From contig JADJEE010000012.1 of NCBI GenBank assembly GCA_016709225.1, positions 1,116,001 to 1,180,000 on the forward strand: a stretch of DNA of 64,000 nt. Direction: 5' to 3'. Under the pieces are notes generated by a model. It was not told the DNA's origin, did no database searches, and was given only the letters and a program-made list of their open reading frames with translations. Below are positions 8,400 to 18,400 of this stretch, in pieces (positions within the stretch are counted from its first letter, which is position 1; the number at the start of each line of letters is the position of its first letter). The position numbers and the translations under genes were made by a program. Source of the stretch: Deltaproteobacteria bacterium (GTDB taxonomy: Bacteria; Myxococcota_A; Polyangia; Nannocystales; Nannocystaceae).

Positions 8400-9695
8400 A
8401 TGTCGCGATACCTCCGCCACTCGCTGTTCGTGCTCGGTCTCGGCTGCAACTCCACCGCCGCGGAGCCGCAGGGCGCCGAGTCTGGCACCGCGAGCGCGGG
8501 CGCGGCGAGCACGGACGGCACCGGGGCCTCGACGATGCTGTCGACGATGTCGGCGGGCGACAGCGGCGACGACGCGGCCGAGGCCTCGTCGGTGGGCCCA
8601 CTGGACGAGACCGGCCCCGCGCCCGATGTGCCGGCGAGCTGCCGCGCGTTCGTGCCTCCGACCGCGACCCCGCCGATGCTCGAGCCCGGACGTTGGACGG
8701 ACCTCTCACCGCCAGGACTGCATCGGCCATATGGCGAGGCACCGCCGTTCGGCTGCATGGACATCCACGTGCTGCCGTGTGCTCCGTCGACGCTCTACCT
8801 CACGACCGACAGCGAGGGGATGTGGCGCTCGACCGACGGTGGCGCGAGCTGGTCGACGATCGGTGACCTGCCGGAGCCCGTGAGCCCCGGGGTGATGGAG
8901 ATCGATCCCGCCGACGCGCAGCACATGGTCTACGTCGGTGGCGTGCGCGGGTCGTCGCTCGGCTTCTGGATCTCGAACGACGGCGGTGACACGTGGTCGA
9001 CGCCCACGGGCTTCGCCGAACACGCCGACAACTCGATCGGCGGCTGGACCAACGACGTCTATCACGTGGCCGCCGACCCCACCGACTTCGATCACCTGCT
9101 GCTCACGTTCCACTCGGGCTTCGAGTTCACCGGCGACGCCGGCGTGCTCGAGTCCCACGACGGCGGACAATCGTGGACGCGCCATGACGCGATGCCCGGC
9201 TGGGGTGCGGGTCACTCGATCTGGTTCGTCGGTGACGCGGACACGTGGTTGCTCGGCACCCAGGGCGACGGCTACTGGCGCACCGCCGACGCCGGCGCAT
9301 CGTGGACGCAGGTCATCGAGCTCGACATGCAGCACGGCGGCGTCGCGGCGTACTACGCCAGCAACGGCGTGCTGTACGTGGGCGCGCTGGGCCAGATCCT
9401 GCGCAGCGAGGATGACGGCCTGAGCTTCGATCTCGTGGGGCCCGCGACCTCGGATGGCTACTACGCCGTCATCGGCGATGGCACGACGCTGTACGCCCAG
9501 CTCGCCAACACCGGCGGCAACACCACCGGGCCCCAGCCCTTCGTGGTCTCGCCCGAGAGCGACGGCTTCGAGTGGAGCGTCTACAACGAGCAGACCTTCA
9601 GCGACGGACCGTATCGCATGGCCTTCGACCCGGTGCATCGCATCGTCTACGCGTCCAGCTGGAACGAAGGCGTGTGGGCACTCGCGGTGCCGTGA
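8400..9695 (+). CDS. BNR/sortilin-like beta-propeller lipoprotein
   Basis: A 431-residue lipoprotein (LGLGC lipobox, Cys16) with an Ala/Ser/Thr/Asp spacer to about residue 80. The rest is a repeat propeller with at least five Asp-box-type blades, for example RSTDGGASW, SNDGGDTW, SHDGGQSW, RTADAGASW and RSEDDGLSF. This places it with the WD40/YVTN/BNR-like glycosyl-hydrolase-type propellers. The FRIP motif and catalytic residues of sialidases are missing, so it is more likely a binding protein or an unrecognised glycan-acting enzyme. It follows the cytochrome-like lipoprotein by 134 bases and converges on the 1132-residue SGNH protein with only 7 bases between stops. The start is the ATG that gives a lipoprotein signal; the frame is open further upstream. 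Confidence 0.8.
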   Translation: MSRYLRHSLFVLGLGCNSTAAEPQGAESGTASAGAASTDGTGASTMLSTMSAGDSGDDAAEASSVGPLDETGPAPDVPASCRAFVPPTATPPMLEPGRWTDLSPPGLHRPYGEAPPFGCMDIHVLPCAPSTLYLTTDSEGMWRSTDGGASWSTIGDLPEPVSPGVMEIDPADAQHMVYVGGVRGSSLGFWISNDGGDTWSTPTGFAEHADNSIGGWTNDVYHVAADPTDFDHLLLTFHSGFEFTGDAGVLESHDGGQSWTRHDAMPGWGAGHSIWFVGDADTWLLGTQGDGYWRTADAGASWTQVIELDMQHGGVAAYYASNGVLYVGALGQILRSEDDGLSFDLVGPATSDGYYAVIGDGTTLYAQLANTGGNTTGPQPFVVSPESDGFEWSVYNEQTFSDGPYRMAFDPVHRIVYASSWNEGVWALAVP

Positions 9696-9702
9696 GCGGG
9701 CG

Positions 9703-12700
9703 TCACCGCCCGCGGCGTGCCAGCACCTCGCGCAGGAACTCAGCGAGCTCCGCACGGTCGAGCTGCCGCTCGAACACCACGTCGGCGGCGTCACGCACAC
9801 CGGCGCCGTACTCGTCGTAGCGACTGAAGGTCGCCAGCCGCACGCTCACGCGACGGGCCCGCGCACCGGCGGGATCCATCGCGACCACACCGTGCAGCGC
9901 GGCGGCGGCGAGATCGGCCAGCGCATTCGGATCGCCGGTGTCGACCTCGACCCGCGAGAGGTCGACGAAGATCTGTAGCTCGTCGCCCGCGAGCATGCTC
10001 TGCACGCTCTCGCCGCCCAGCTCCGGCAGCAGCGCCGGCCAGTCGGCAGGCACGTCGGTGAACGCGTCGGCGACCGCGTCGATGGTCGGATCCTCGTCGA
10101 CCGGCGGGCGCCCGAACGCGGGCACACGACCGCGCAGGTGCTCGCGCAGCGCGGGGTAGACCCGGTCGCCCAGCAGATCGGCGGCCGCGTCGATGGCCCA
10201 CGGCGCGGCGTGGTGCGAGCGGTACGGCGGGCTGCCGAACGGCGACAGATCGAGCGCGCTGCGCATGAGTTCGTCGCTCAGGTCGACCACGGTGAAGCCC
10301 GCATCGGCGGCCATGGTCTTGAAGCGCTTGTACTCGTCGAGCCCGCGACGCAGACCATCGCGACCGGCCCCGACCAAGGCGGAGTCGTCGAAGAACACCA
10401 CCATCGTGTCGTGCCGCCGCGCGATCGCGTCGAGCTCGGCGAGGATCGTGCGCATGCGCTCCGGCGAGGAGTCCTCGAGGAAGAAGCCGCGCCGGCGGCC
10501 ACCGAGCTCGATGAACAGCACGTCGATCTGCGCGCCATCGTCGATGAAGCTGCGCAAGTGCTGCATCACGTGCTCGGAGCGCACGCCGGGATAGCTGCGC
10601 TGCACCAGATCGAGCCCGATGCCGTCGCGGTAGCCGAGTGCCTCGCGCAGGCGGGTCTCGAGCCGCACGCCGAACGAGTACGAGCCGATGATGTCGCTCT
10701 TGGCCAGCATCGACGAGCCGATCACGAGCCCGAAGTACGGCCCTGCCCGCGGGTGCGGCTCGATGCGGCGATCGAGGAAGCGATCGGGCCGCAGACGCGC
10801 GAGCGTCTCGGTGCCGCTGGCGACCCCGAGCAGGTCGCGGTAGCCCCACAGATCGAGGTCGCGGATGTGGCCGATCTTCGCCACGCCGAGGATGCCATCG
10901 GCGAAGTGGAACAACCGCGAGCGACCGCGCTCGAGCCAGAAGGTCGTGGCGGTCGCCTGATCGATCGCCATCGAGCCCTCGTGGAAGTAGCTGACGAACG
11001 AGTTGCTCTTCTTGTTGTAGAGCGCGTAGCCGCCACCGTGCACGATGGGGCGCAGCCACGGGTAGATCAGGCGGTCCTCGAAGTCGATCGCGCGCAGGTG
11101 GATGCGCTCGGTCAGCTCGGCACCGCCCTGCTTGCCGGGCGGGATGTCGTCCTGCACCAACAGCAGGCCGTAGCGTGCGACCCAGGTCATGCCGACCACG
11201 TGGGCGAAGCGCAGCTCGTCGAACTCGAGCGGAAAGTAGAGGCCCTTGACCTGCGGCATCACGGCCGCGCCGTCGTTGGCGAACACCAGCTCGAGCCCGT
11301 CGGCTTCGGTGGCCCCGAGGCTCGCCGGCGCGCCGGCGCCGAGCGACGGCAGCAACCAGATCGCACCGGTTGCGTCGGCGAGGAACAGGCGCCCGTCGCC
11401 GGTCGGGGCGATCACCTCGATGCGTGCGTCGCCCTGCGCCTCGACCAGCAGTCGCGTGCTGCCGGCGTCGGGATCGAACACCAGCACCCGCGCGCCGCGG
11501 TCGAGCAGCAGCAGCTGTCGACCATCGCCGACCAGCGCGGTGAGTTCACGCCACTTCGGCCCCTGCAGCACCTGGCGCGTGGTGACCTCGCCGTCCTGCA
11601 GGCGACGCAGGCGCTGGCCCTGCTGATCGATGAAGTACACCGCGTCGCCGACCAGCACCGGATCGCGCGGACTGTCGAGCCGCGCGGCGTGCCACGGGCC
11701 ATCGAGATTGCCGGCGTGCTTGGCCCCACCCGCGATCACGCGCACGGTCTGCCTGGCGCCGGTCAACTCGCGCAGCACGTGGTTGCCGGTGTCGGCGATC
11801 ACGACGCGTGCGCCGCCCGGTGACACCGCGATGCCGTCGGGCTGGTGGAACAACGCCTGCCAGGCAGCGCCGTCGCTGTAGCCGACCTCGGTCCGTGCGA
11901 CCAAGGTCGCGTCGGGACCTTCGACGTGGGCGAGCTCCTCGCGCTCGGGCACGTCGGCCACGCCGATGCCGAGCTCGACCAGCAGGTTCACGGCCAGCCG
12001 GCGGTTGCCCTCGGGGCCGAGGTGGCAGTGATCGAGGAACAGCGACGCGGCGAACAGCGGATGATCGAGGTTCACCAGCGTCACCGTGGGCGCGTCGGCA
12101 TCTTCGACCAGGCGCGACATCCTCGCGACGTAGGCACCATAGGCCTGGGGCTCCATCGCGTCGGCGAGGAAGCCGTCCTCGAGCGGGGTGGTGAAGAACA
12201 CCGCGCGACGCCCGTTGGCCCGCAGCCGTGCGACGGTCTGCTCGAGCGCGCGGATCTGCTGCGAGCGACCGTCGAGCCGCAGGCTCTGATAGTGCGCGAG
12301 CACGCGAGCACGCGCGGTGAGATCGTCGGCATCGTCGCCGCTGCCGGGGCCGATGATGGCGCCCAGCGCAGCGCGCAGGCCGTCGCCGTCGAGCCAGCGA
12401 CGGTGCCGTGCCACGGGCAGCAGCTCGAGCAGGCCGTCGTGCACGAGCCCCGCGAGCCACGGGCCGGAGGACAACGCGGCCCACGTGGCCCTCGCCACCC
12501 CGGTGCCGCCCTGGCCCTCCCGACCCAGCTCGGGGCCCAGCTCGCACAGCCACGCGCGCGTGCATTCGCCGAGATCGGCGTAGCTGCGCGAGAAGTAGCG
12601 CGGATTGAGCTCGACGACGATCGGCACCCGACCGCCGGGATCGTAGGCGTCGAGCTCGCGCACGACGTGCAGCACGTCGACCGGCAGTAGGGCATCGAGG

Positions 12701-13101
12701 GCGATCTGGTGGAAGGTGACCTTGGCGTCCGGCTGCACCGCCGCGCGCAGCTCGTCGATCACACGGTGTTGCTCCCAGTGATCGACGCGGCCGCGCATGA
12801 CGTCGCCGGCCAGCACGGAATCGCCGACCAGCAGCCAAGCGTGCTCGGGATCGTCGACGGTCGCACGCAGCTCGGCGCGGGCGCTGGCGCGGTCGTGCAC
12901 CTCGGTGTGCACCGCCGCGGGCACCAGCCACGCGACCAGCTGCAGCGCGAGGTCGACGAGCACCACCAGCGCGACGATGCCGAGCAAGAACGCCCACGGT
13001 CGCGCCGGCACCACCGCGTCGTCGACGACGCGACCGTCCTGCCAGACCAGCGTCGGTTCTGGTGCCGTTCGCGCGGCGGTGGTGGTGGTGGGCTTGGACA
13101 T
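9703..13101 (-). CDS. giant protein with two SGNH-like domains around an NHL-type propeller
   Basis: An 1132-residue protein with one N-terminal membrane segment (about 35-58). The first SGNH-type hydrolase/acyltransferase domain has the nucleophile motif LLVGDSVL (Ser95) and the late Asp357-x2-His360 in DHCHLGPEGN. Next comes a beta-propeller with NHL-like repeats (IADTGNHVLREL). A second SGNH-like domain follows, with GSSM (Ser797; the usual Asp of GDS is Ser here) and a late His pair (SHHAAPWA, about 963-964). It ends in a domain of about 150 residues. It is 13 bases downstream of the MBOAT gene, the usual partnership of AlgI-type acyltransferases with periplasmic SGNH proteins such as AlgX/AlgJ. 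It probably completes transfer of acyl groups to an exported glycan. The ATG at 13101 begins after the MBOAT stop; the upstream open frame is a shadow of that gene. Confidence 0.82.
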   Translation of the reverse strand: MSKPTTTTAARTAPEPTLVWQDGRVVDDAVVPARPWAFLLGIVALVVLVDLALQLVAWLVPAAVHTEVHDRASARAELRATVDDPEHAWLLVGDSVLAGDVMRGRVDHWEQHRVIDELRAAVQPDAKVTFHQIALDALLPVDVLHVVRELDAYDPGGRVPIVVELNPRYFSRSYADLGECTRAWLCELGPELGREGQGGTGVARATWAALSSGPWLAGLVHDGLLELLPVARHRRWLDGDGLRAALGAIIGPGSGDDADDLTARARVLAHYQSLRLDGRSQQIRALEQTVARLRANGRRAVFFTTPLEDGFLADAMEPQAYGAYVARMSRLVEDADAPTVTLVNLDHPLFAASLFLDHCHLGPEGNRRLAVNLLVELGIGVADVPEREELAHVEGPDATLVARTEVGYSDGAAWQALFHQPDGIAVSPGGARVVIADTGNHVLRELTGARQTVRVIAGGAKHAGNLDGPWHAARLDSPRDPVLVGDAVYFIDQQGQRLRRLQDGEVTTRQVLQGPKWRELTALVGDGRQLLLLDRGARVLVFDPDAGSTRLLVEAQGDARIEVIAPTGDGRLFLADATGAIWLLPSLGAGAPASLGATEADGLELVFANDGAAVMPQVKGLYFPLEFDELRFAHVVGMTWVARYGLLLVQDDIPPGKQGGAELTERIHLRAIDFEDRLIYPWLRPIVHGGGYALYNKKSNSFVSYFHEGSMAIDQATATTFWLERGRSRLFHFADGILGVAKIGHIRDLDLWGYRDLLGVASGTETLARLRPDRFLDRRIEPHPRAGPYFGLVIGSSMLAKSDIIGSYSFGVRLETRLREALGYRDGIGLDLVQRSYPGVRSEHVMQHLRSFIDDGAQIDVLFIELGGRRRGFFLEDSSPERMRTILAELDAIARRHDTMVVFFDDSALVGAGRDGLRRGLDEYKRFKTMAADAGFTVVDLSDELMRSALDLSPFGSPPYRSHHAAPWAIDAAADLLGDRVYPALREHLRGRVPAFGRPPVDEDPTIDAVADAFTDVPADWPALLPELGGESVQSMLAGDELQIFVDLSRVEVDTGDPNALADLAAAALHGVVAMDPAGARARRVSVRLATFSRYDEYGAGVRDAADVVFERQLDRAELAEFLREVLARRGR

Positions 13102-13114
13102 CGGCGATGGGCGT

Positions 13115-14539
13115 CTAGAACTGGAAGTAGATGAACGCGGGCCCCTCGCCGGCGCCGAGCAGCGACATGAGCGCGACCAGGCCGCCGTAGAAGACCACCG
13201 AGGCGCCGGCGTCGGCGTCGATGCGCGCGAGCAGGTGGTGGTGACGCTCGACCCGCGCCATCCACAGCAAGCCCGCGAGCGCGGTGAAGAAGGCCAGCTG
13301 CAACGCGCTCGGCCCGGCACCCGCGAGCAGGCTGGCACCGATGCCCGAGCCGATGCCCTGCAGAACCGCGAGCGCGTCGCCCATGGTCGCGGCGCGGAAC
13401 ATCACCCAGCCGATGACGACGAGGTGGAAGGTCAGGAACCACCCCAACGCCGCGGTGGCCTGCGGCCAGCGCCTGCGCACCGCCGCAGCGCTCGGCGTGC
13501 GACGCAGCAGCACGTCGAACAGCAGCAGCACGCCGTGGTAGAGCCCCCAGAACACGAAGGTCCACGCCGCGCCGTGCCACAGTCCCGACAGGAACATCGT
13601 GAGCACGAGGTTGAACAACACCCGCGGACGGCTGCCTCGATTGCCGCCCAGCGGCAGGTAGACGTAGTCGCGGATCCACGTCGACAGCGAGATGTGCCAG
13701 CGTCGCCAGAACTCGCTGATGTTGGTGACCAGGTACGGCTGATCGAAGTTGCGCATGAGGTCGACGCCGAACAGGCGCGCCGAGCCACGGGCGATCTCCG
13801 AGTAGGCGGTGAAGTCGAAGTAGATCTGCAGCGTGAACGCGTAGGTCGCGACCAGCAGCACCCAGCCGTCGTAGTGCGACGGCGCCGCGTAGACCGGATC
13901 GACCAGGCCGGCACAGGCATCGGCGAGGAGCACCTTCTTGGCGAGGCCCCAGATGATCATGCGGGTGCCGACCACCAGGTTCTCGACCCGGAAGCGCGCC
14001 CGCACCACGCACTCGAACTGCGTGAGCAGGTGACCGGCGCGCTCGATGGGACCGGCAACCAGCTGCGGGAAGAACGTGACGAACAGGAACAGCCGCGAGA
14101 ACGATCGCGTCGGCGTGATCTCGCGCCGATACACGTCGATCGTGTAGCTCATGGTCTGGAAGGTGTAGAAGCTGATGCCCGGCGGCAGCACGATCGACAG
14201 GCCGTCACCGAGCACGCCGTCGCCGAACACCGCGTGGATGTTCTCGAGGAAGAAGTTGGCGTACTTGAAGTAGCCCAGCAGGCCCAGGTTCGACAGCAGG
14301 CTGAGCAGCAGATAGGCCTTGCGACGCCCCGGCGTGCGCGCGGCATGGATGCCCAGCGACGCGGTGTAGTCGATCATCGCCGACAGCACGATGAGCCCCG
14401 TGAACGGGATGCTCCACGCGGCGTAGAACACCAGGCTCGCGGCGATCAGCAGCCAGGTGCGGGCCCGCGGGCCCAACGCGAAGAAGGCCACCAGCGTGGT
14501 GACCAACAGCAGCACATACGACAGCGAGTTGAACTGCAC
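13115..14539 (-). CDS. MBOAT-family O-acyltransferase (AlgI/DltB-like)
   Basis: A 474-residue polytopic membrane protein of the MBOAT family. It has around ten hydrophobic segments, the family signature GISFYTFQTMSY near residues 125-137, the VAGPIERA loop, and the invariant active-site His322 in SGLWHGAAW. AlgI and DltB relatives carry acyl groups across the inner membrane for O-acetylation or D-alanylation of extracellular polymers. The downstream SGNH protein (13 bases away) would take over the acyl group on the outer side, and the small membrane protein upstream is 9 bases away, so all three are probably one operon. The acceptor polymer is not shown by the neighbours, as no alginate or cellulose synthase genes are in the window. 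Confidence 0.9.
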   Translation of the reverse strand: MQFNSLSYVLLLVTTLVAFFALGPRARTWLLIAASLVFYAAWSIPFTGLIVLSAMIDYTASLGIHAARTPGRRKAYLLLSLLSNLGLLGYFKYANFFLENIHAVFGDGVLGDGLSIVLPPGISFYTFQTMSYTIDVYRREITPTRSFSRLFLFVTFFPQLVAGPIERAGHLLTQFECVVRARFRVENLVVGTRMIIWGLAKKVLLADACAGLVDPVYAAPSHYDGWVLLVATYAFTLQIYFDFTAYSEIARGSARLFGVDLMRNFDQPYLVTNISEFWRRWHISLSTWIRDYVYLPLGGNRGSRPRVLFNLVLTMFLSGLWHGAAWTFVFWGLYHGVLLLFDVLLRRTPSAAAVRRRWPQATAALGWFLTFHLVVIGWVMFRAATMGDALAVLQGIGSGIGASLLAGAGPSALQLAFFTALAGLLWMARVERHHHLLARIDADAGASVVFYGGLVALMSLLGAGEGPAFIYFQF

Positions 14540-14548
14540 GACACGTGA

Positions 14549-15025
14549 TCAGTCGTCGTCGTTCTCGGGTGCGGCCGCAGGCTCGGTGCCCTCGGTCGCG
14601 GCCGCGCCGGCCTCGGCGGGCTTGGGCTTGCCCGGCCGCTTGCCCGCCGGTCGCTTGCTGCCGCGGCTGCCGACCTCGAGCTGTCGCTCGACGCGATCGA
14701 CCCGTGCGCGCAGATCGTCGAGCGGTGCCTGCGTCGCCTCGGACGGCGCACCCCGCAGCTCACTGGCCAGACGACCGAGCGAAAGGTGCAGCACGCCGAG
14801 CCACGCGAACGCGAGCCCGACCAGCAGCCCGATCGCAGCGGTGCGTGCCCGCGGCGACGGCGGTGCGGTCGGCACTGCCACCGCCGCCTCGGGCCCGGCC
14901 TGCTCGCCCACGCGCTCGCGCATGCGCTCCCAGGTCGCGGCCAGCTCGTCGCCGACGATCACCGTCTGGCTGGGCCGGTGTACGAGCACGAATTGTCCGG
15001 TCGCCGACTGGCTGAGCTCGAACAT
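14549..15025 (-). CDS. small single-pass membrane protein, unknown
   Basis: A 158-residue protein of no family I recognise. Residues 1-60 are soluble, with an acidic and helical part (ERMRERVGEQ). One membrane segment runs from about 62 to 80. A coiled-coil-like helix follows (DDLRARVDRVERQLE), and the tail (about 115-158) is rich in Lys, Pro, Ala and Glu and ends in Asp residues. It lies 9 bases upstream of the MBOAT gene and 33 bases downstream of the small PHA-system-like gene, so it is likely co-transcribed with them. It may be an accessory or scaffold for the acylation machinery; that is inference from position only. Confidence 0.65.
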   Translation of the reverse strand: MFELSQSATGQFVLVHRPSQTVIVGDELAATWERMRERVGEQAGPEAAVAVPTAPPSPRARTAAIGLLVGLAFAWLGVLHLSLGRLASELRGAPSEATQAPLDDLRARVDRVERQLEVGSRGSKRPAGKRPGKPKPAEAGAAATEGTEPAAAPENDDD

Positions 15026-15058
15026 GGCAGGTCTCCCCGGCCGCGTGATCGCGGTGCG

Positions 15059-15373
15059 CTAGATCTCGCCGGCCTTGGCCTTGGCGATCCACTTCTCGAT
15101 CTCTTCGCCCAGGACCTTCTCGACCTTGCCCTGGAACGGCCGGAACAAGAACGGCATGTCGCCCTCGACGCGGAGTTCCTCGGGGCCGACCTCGATGTCG
15201 GCGTTGATGGTCTTGCCGAGCACGGTGAAGCCCAGCACGGCTGCGTTCTCCGACTTCCACGTGAGCGAGGGGTTGTGGTCGGCGAGCTTGACCTTGTAGG
15301 CCTCGTAGGCCTTCTCGACCACGGCGCGGGCGCGCGCGCGATCCGACAAACCGTGCTTTGCAACGTACTTCAT
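15059..15373 (-). CDS. polyhydroxyalkanoic-acid-system-type small protein (PF09650-like)
   Basis: A 104-residue soluble protein resembling the family annotated as putative polyhydroxyalkanoic acid system protein. It has an N-terminal helix with YEAYKVKL, a Trp-containing strand (LTWKSENAAVLGF), the strand pair TINADIEVGPEELRVEG, a LFRPFQGKVEK stretch and a C-terminal amphipathic helix. Family members are small and often near PHA granule genes, but no PHA genes are in this window and the true role is unknown. It is the first gene of a probable four-gene operon running to 9703. Its promoter is probably TATAGT at 15393-15388, 14 bases before the start codon and back to back with the promoter of the next gene. 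Confidence 0.72.
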   Translation of the reverse strand: MKYVAKHGLSDRARARAVVEKAYEAYKVKLADHNPSLTWKSENAAVLGFTVLGKTINADIEVGPEELRVEGDMPFLFRPFQGKVEKVLGEEIEKWIAKAKAGEI

Positions 15374-15387
15374 GGCGGTCGGCGCGG

Positions 15388-15421
15388 ACTATAGCAGCGG
15401 CGGGGGGGCAAAGGCTATCGT
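15388..15421. promoter_or_regulatory. divergent -10 boxes TATAGT (minus) and TATCGT (plus)
   Basis: Only 57 bases separate the divergent starts at 15373 and 15431. The minus-strand box TATAGT occupies 15393-15388 (14 bases before its start) and the plus-strand box TATCGT 15416-15421 (9 bases before its start). The two -10 boxes are 22 bases apart, so the promoters must overlap and could compete or share one regulator. Confidence 0.4.
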
Positions 15422-15430
15422 CCGCGCGCC

Positions 15431-18400
15431 ATGGACATGCCCGCCCCGGGATCCTCTCACGCGGCCCCCCATCCGCTCGGCATCAGCCGCTTCCGCTCGC
15501 TGTTCCTGCTGTTCTTCCTGTCTGGCATCAGCGGGTTGATCTACGAGTCGATCTGGTCGCGCTACATCAAGCAGATCGTCGGCAGCGCCGCGACGGCGCA
15601 GATCCTCGTGCTCAGCCTCTTCATGGGCGGGATGTCGCTGGGCGCGCTGCTGTCGGGTCGCTTCGTCGCGCGCACGCGCTCGCCGGTGGTGGTGTACGGC
15701 ATCATCGAGGGCCTCATCGGCGTCTACGCGCTGGCGTTCCCGCACCTGCAGGAGCTCACGGCGCGCTTCGCCTACGACACGCTGTTCCCCGCGCTCGGCG
15801 GCGGCAGCTCGGTCGAGCTGGCGAAGTGGTCGCTGGCGGGCCTGCTCATCTTGCCGCCGTGCGTGCTGCTGGGCACCACGTTCCCGCTGATGAGCGTCGG
15901 CATCCTGCGGCGTGAGCCCAACCGCTCGGGCGAGATCCTGAGCATGCTGTACTTCACCAACAGCCTCGGCGCCTCGTTCGGCGCCCTCTTCTCCGGCTTC
16001 GTGCTGGTCGCGCGCATCGGCCTGCCCGGCGCGCTGATGGTGGCGGCGGCGCTCAACCTGCTCATCATGCTGATCGCGATGCGCGACCGTACGCCGACCA
16101 CGGCGATCGCGTCGCGCCCCGAGAGCGAGGCCGGCGTCGCGAGCCGCGGCAAGGTCACGCTCTACCTCGCGGTTGCGTTCGGCACCGGGCTGTCGTCGTT
16201 CATGTACGAGATCGGCTGGATCCGACTGCTCTCGACCGTGCTGGGTGCCGCGACCCACTCGTTCGAAATCATGCTCTCGGTGTTCATCATGGGCCTGGCG
16301 CTGGGCGGCCTGTGGGTCCGCAAGCGGATGGATCGCTTCAAGCGCCCCGAGATGGCGCTGGCGGTCGTGCAGATGATCATGGGCCTGTCGGCGATCGCGA
16401 CCCTGCCGCTGTACCGGCTCGGCGTGCTCGGCATGGGCGGGCTGCTGTCGGAGTACTGGATGAACCTGACCGCGGGCGGCGAGCGCACCGAGGGCCTGTG
16501 GCTGCAGTTCAACCTGCTCAAGTACCTCATCTGCGCGATCATGATGCTGCCGGCGGCGTTCTGCGCGGGCATGACGCTGCCGCTGCTCACCCACGTGATG
16601 CTCAAGCGCGGCCAGCCCGAGGGCGTGGTCGGCAAGGTCTACGGCAGCAACACCCTGGGAGCGATCACCGGGGCCACGTTCGCGGGCCTGGTGTTCATGC
16701 CGATCATCGGCTTGAAGGGCGTGCTCATCCTCGGCGCGCTGGTCGACATGCTGCTGGGCCTCATGCTCATCCGCACCGAGATCCTGAGCGGTGACGCGCC
16801 GAGCAACGCCGGCAAGATCCTGCGCAACGCGGCCATCGGTACCGTCGCGGTGGTGTGCTCGGCGTTGATGTTCATCCACATCGATCCCACCGTGTTGACC
16901 TCGACGGTGTTCCGCAACGGCCGCATCCGCCTGCCGTCGAGCTACGAGGTGCTGTCCTACGTCGACGGCCGCACCGCCAGCGTCACGGTGGTCGCGACCG
17001 ACGTGCAGGCCGGCCACCACGTCATCTACACCAACGGCAAGCCCGACGCGTCGGTGGTGCTCGACCGCTGGCCGTCGGACCGCCCCAAGGACCTCGGCCC
17101 CGCCATCGCCGGCGACGAGCCCAACCAGTTCCTCGTGGGCCTGTTGCCGCTGATGACCCGGCCGGACTCGGTGCACGGCGCGCTCATCGGCTTCGGCTCG
17201 GGCGTCACCTGCCACACGTTGCTGTCGTCGCCCCACCTCGAGCGTCTCGACACCGTCGAGATCGAGCCCGAGATGGTGCGCGGCTCGATGTACTTCAAGC
17301 CGGTCAACTACCGCGCCTACGACGACCCGCGCAGCCACATCCACTTCGACGACGCCAAGGCCTACTTCGCGTGGGCCGGCGACAAGTACGACTTCATCAT
17401 CAGCGAGCCGACCAACCCGTGGGTCTCGGGCGTTTCGAGCCTCTTCACCGTCGAGTTCTACCAGGAGGCCAAGCGCTACCTGAAGCCCGGTGGCGTGCTG
17501 GCGCAGTGGATCCAGGGCTACGAGTCGTCGAACGCGCTCATGACCGGGGTGCTCGCCGCGCTCGACAGCGAGTTCGAGGACTACCTCATCGCGCGCATCG
17601 GCTCGTCGGACTGGGTCATCATCGCCTCGCCCGACGCCAAGATCGGCCAGCTCGATCCCGAGCCGCTGTCGTGGCCCGACGCGCAGGAGGCCTTCGAGCT
17701 GCTCGGCATCCACGACATCGGTCAGCTCGACGGGCTCATCACCGCCAACCGCGAGATGCTGCACCCGTACCTGGTCGACAAGGTGCCCAACCGCGACAGC
17801 CACCCGCTGCTCGACACCGGCGCCGAGAAGGCGCGCTTCCTCAAGGGCCGCGCCGAGTTCCTGCACAGCCTGCGCTGGACGCCGGCGCCGGTGCTCGAGG
17901 TGCTCGGCCACATCCCGCGACGGCCGTACCCGCTGGGCGGCATCGGTGACTACCGCGAGCCGCACATCCTGTTCGAGAACGAAGAAGCTGCGCTGCTGAT
18001 GCGCCGCTACGAAGACCCCAACGCGCGCGTCGCCGAGGAGCTCTCGGCGGCGGAGATGTCGAGCTGGCGCGAGTCGAACAACGCCGTGCTGGTCACCGCG
18101 CAGCCCGACTGGAACGGGTGGCTGGGCGCGACCTACGAGGTCTACGCCGCGGTCGCCTCACACTTCGACCTGGCAGAGATGCCGTGGTGGCGCGAGGTCC
18201 TGCGGGTCGCCGCGCGCGACGACGCACCGCCGGAGGTCAAGGACGGCATCGCCCTGCTCGACGCGCTCGTACGCGTCGACGGCCCGCGCATCGCCACCGC
18301 GCTCGAGGCCACCGAGCGCTACGGCGACGACTATGAGATCCCGCGCGGCCTGCAGGCCATCGCCGGCGTGATCGCGCTGGAACTGAACGGTGCCGACATG

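Noticed and set aside
15389..17965. An 858-codon minus-strand open frame across the spermidine-synthase-like gene
   Set aside because: Composition is His/Gln/Arg/Asp-rich with no fold-like pattern; the plus-strand frame has membrane segments and SpeE motifs.
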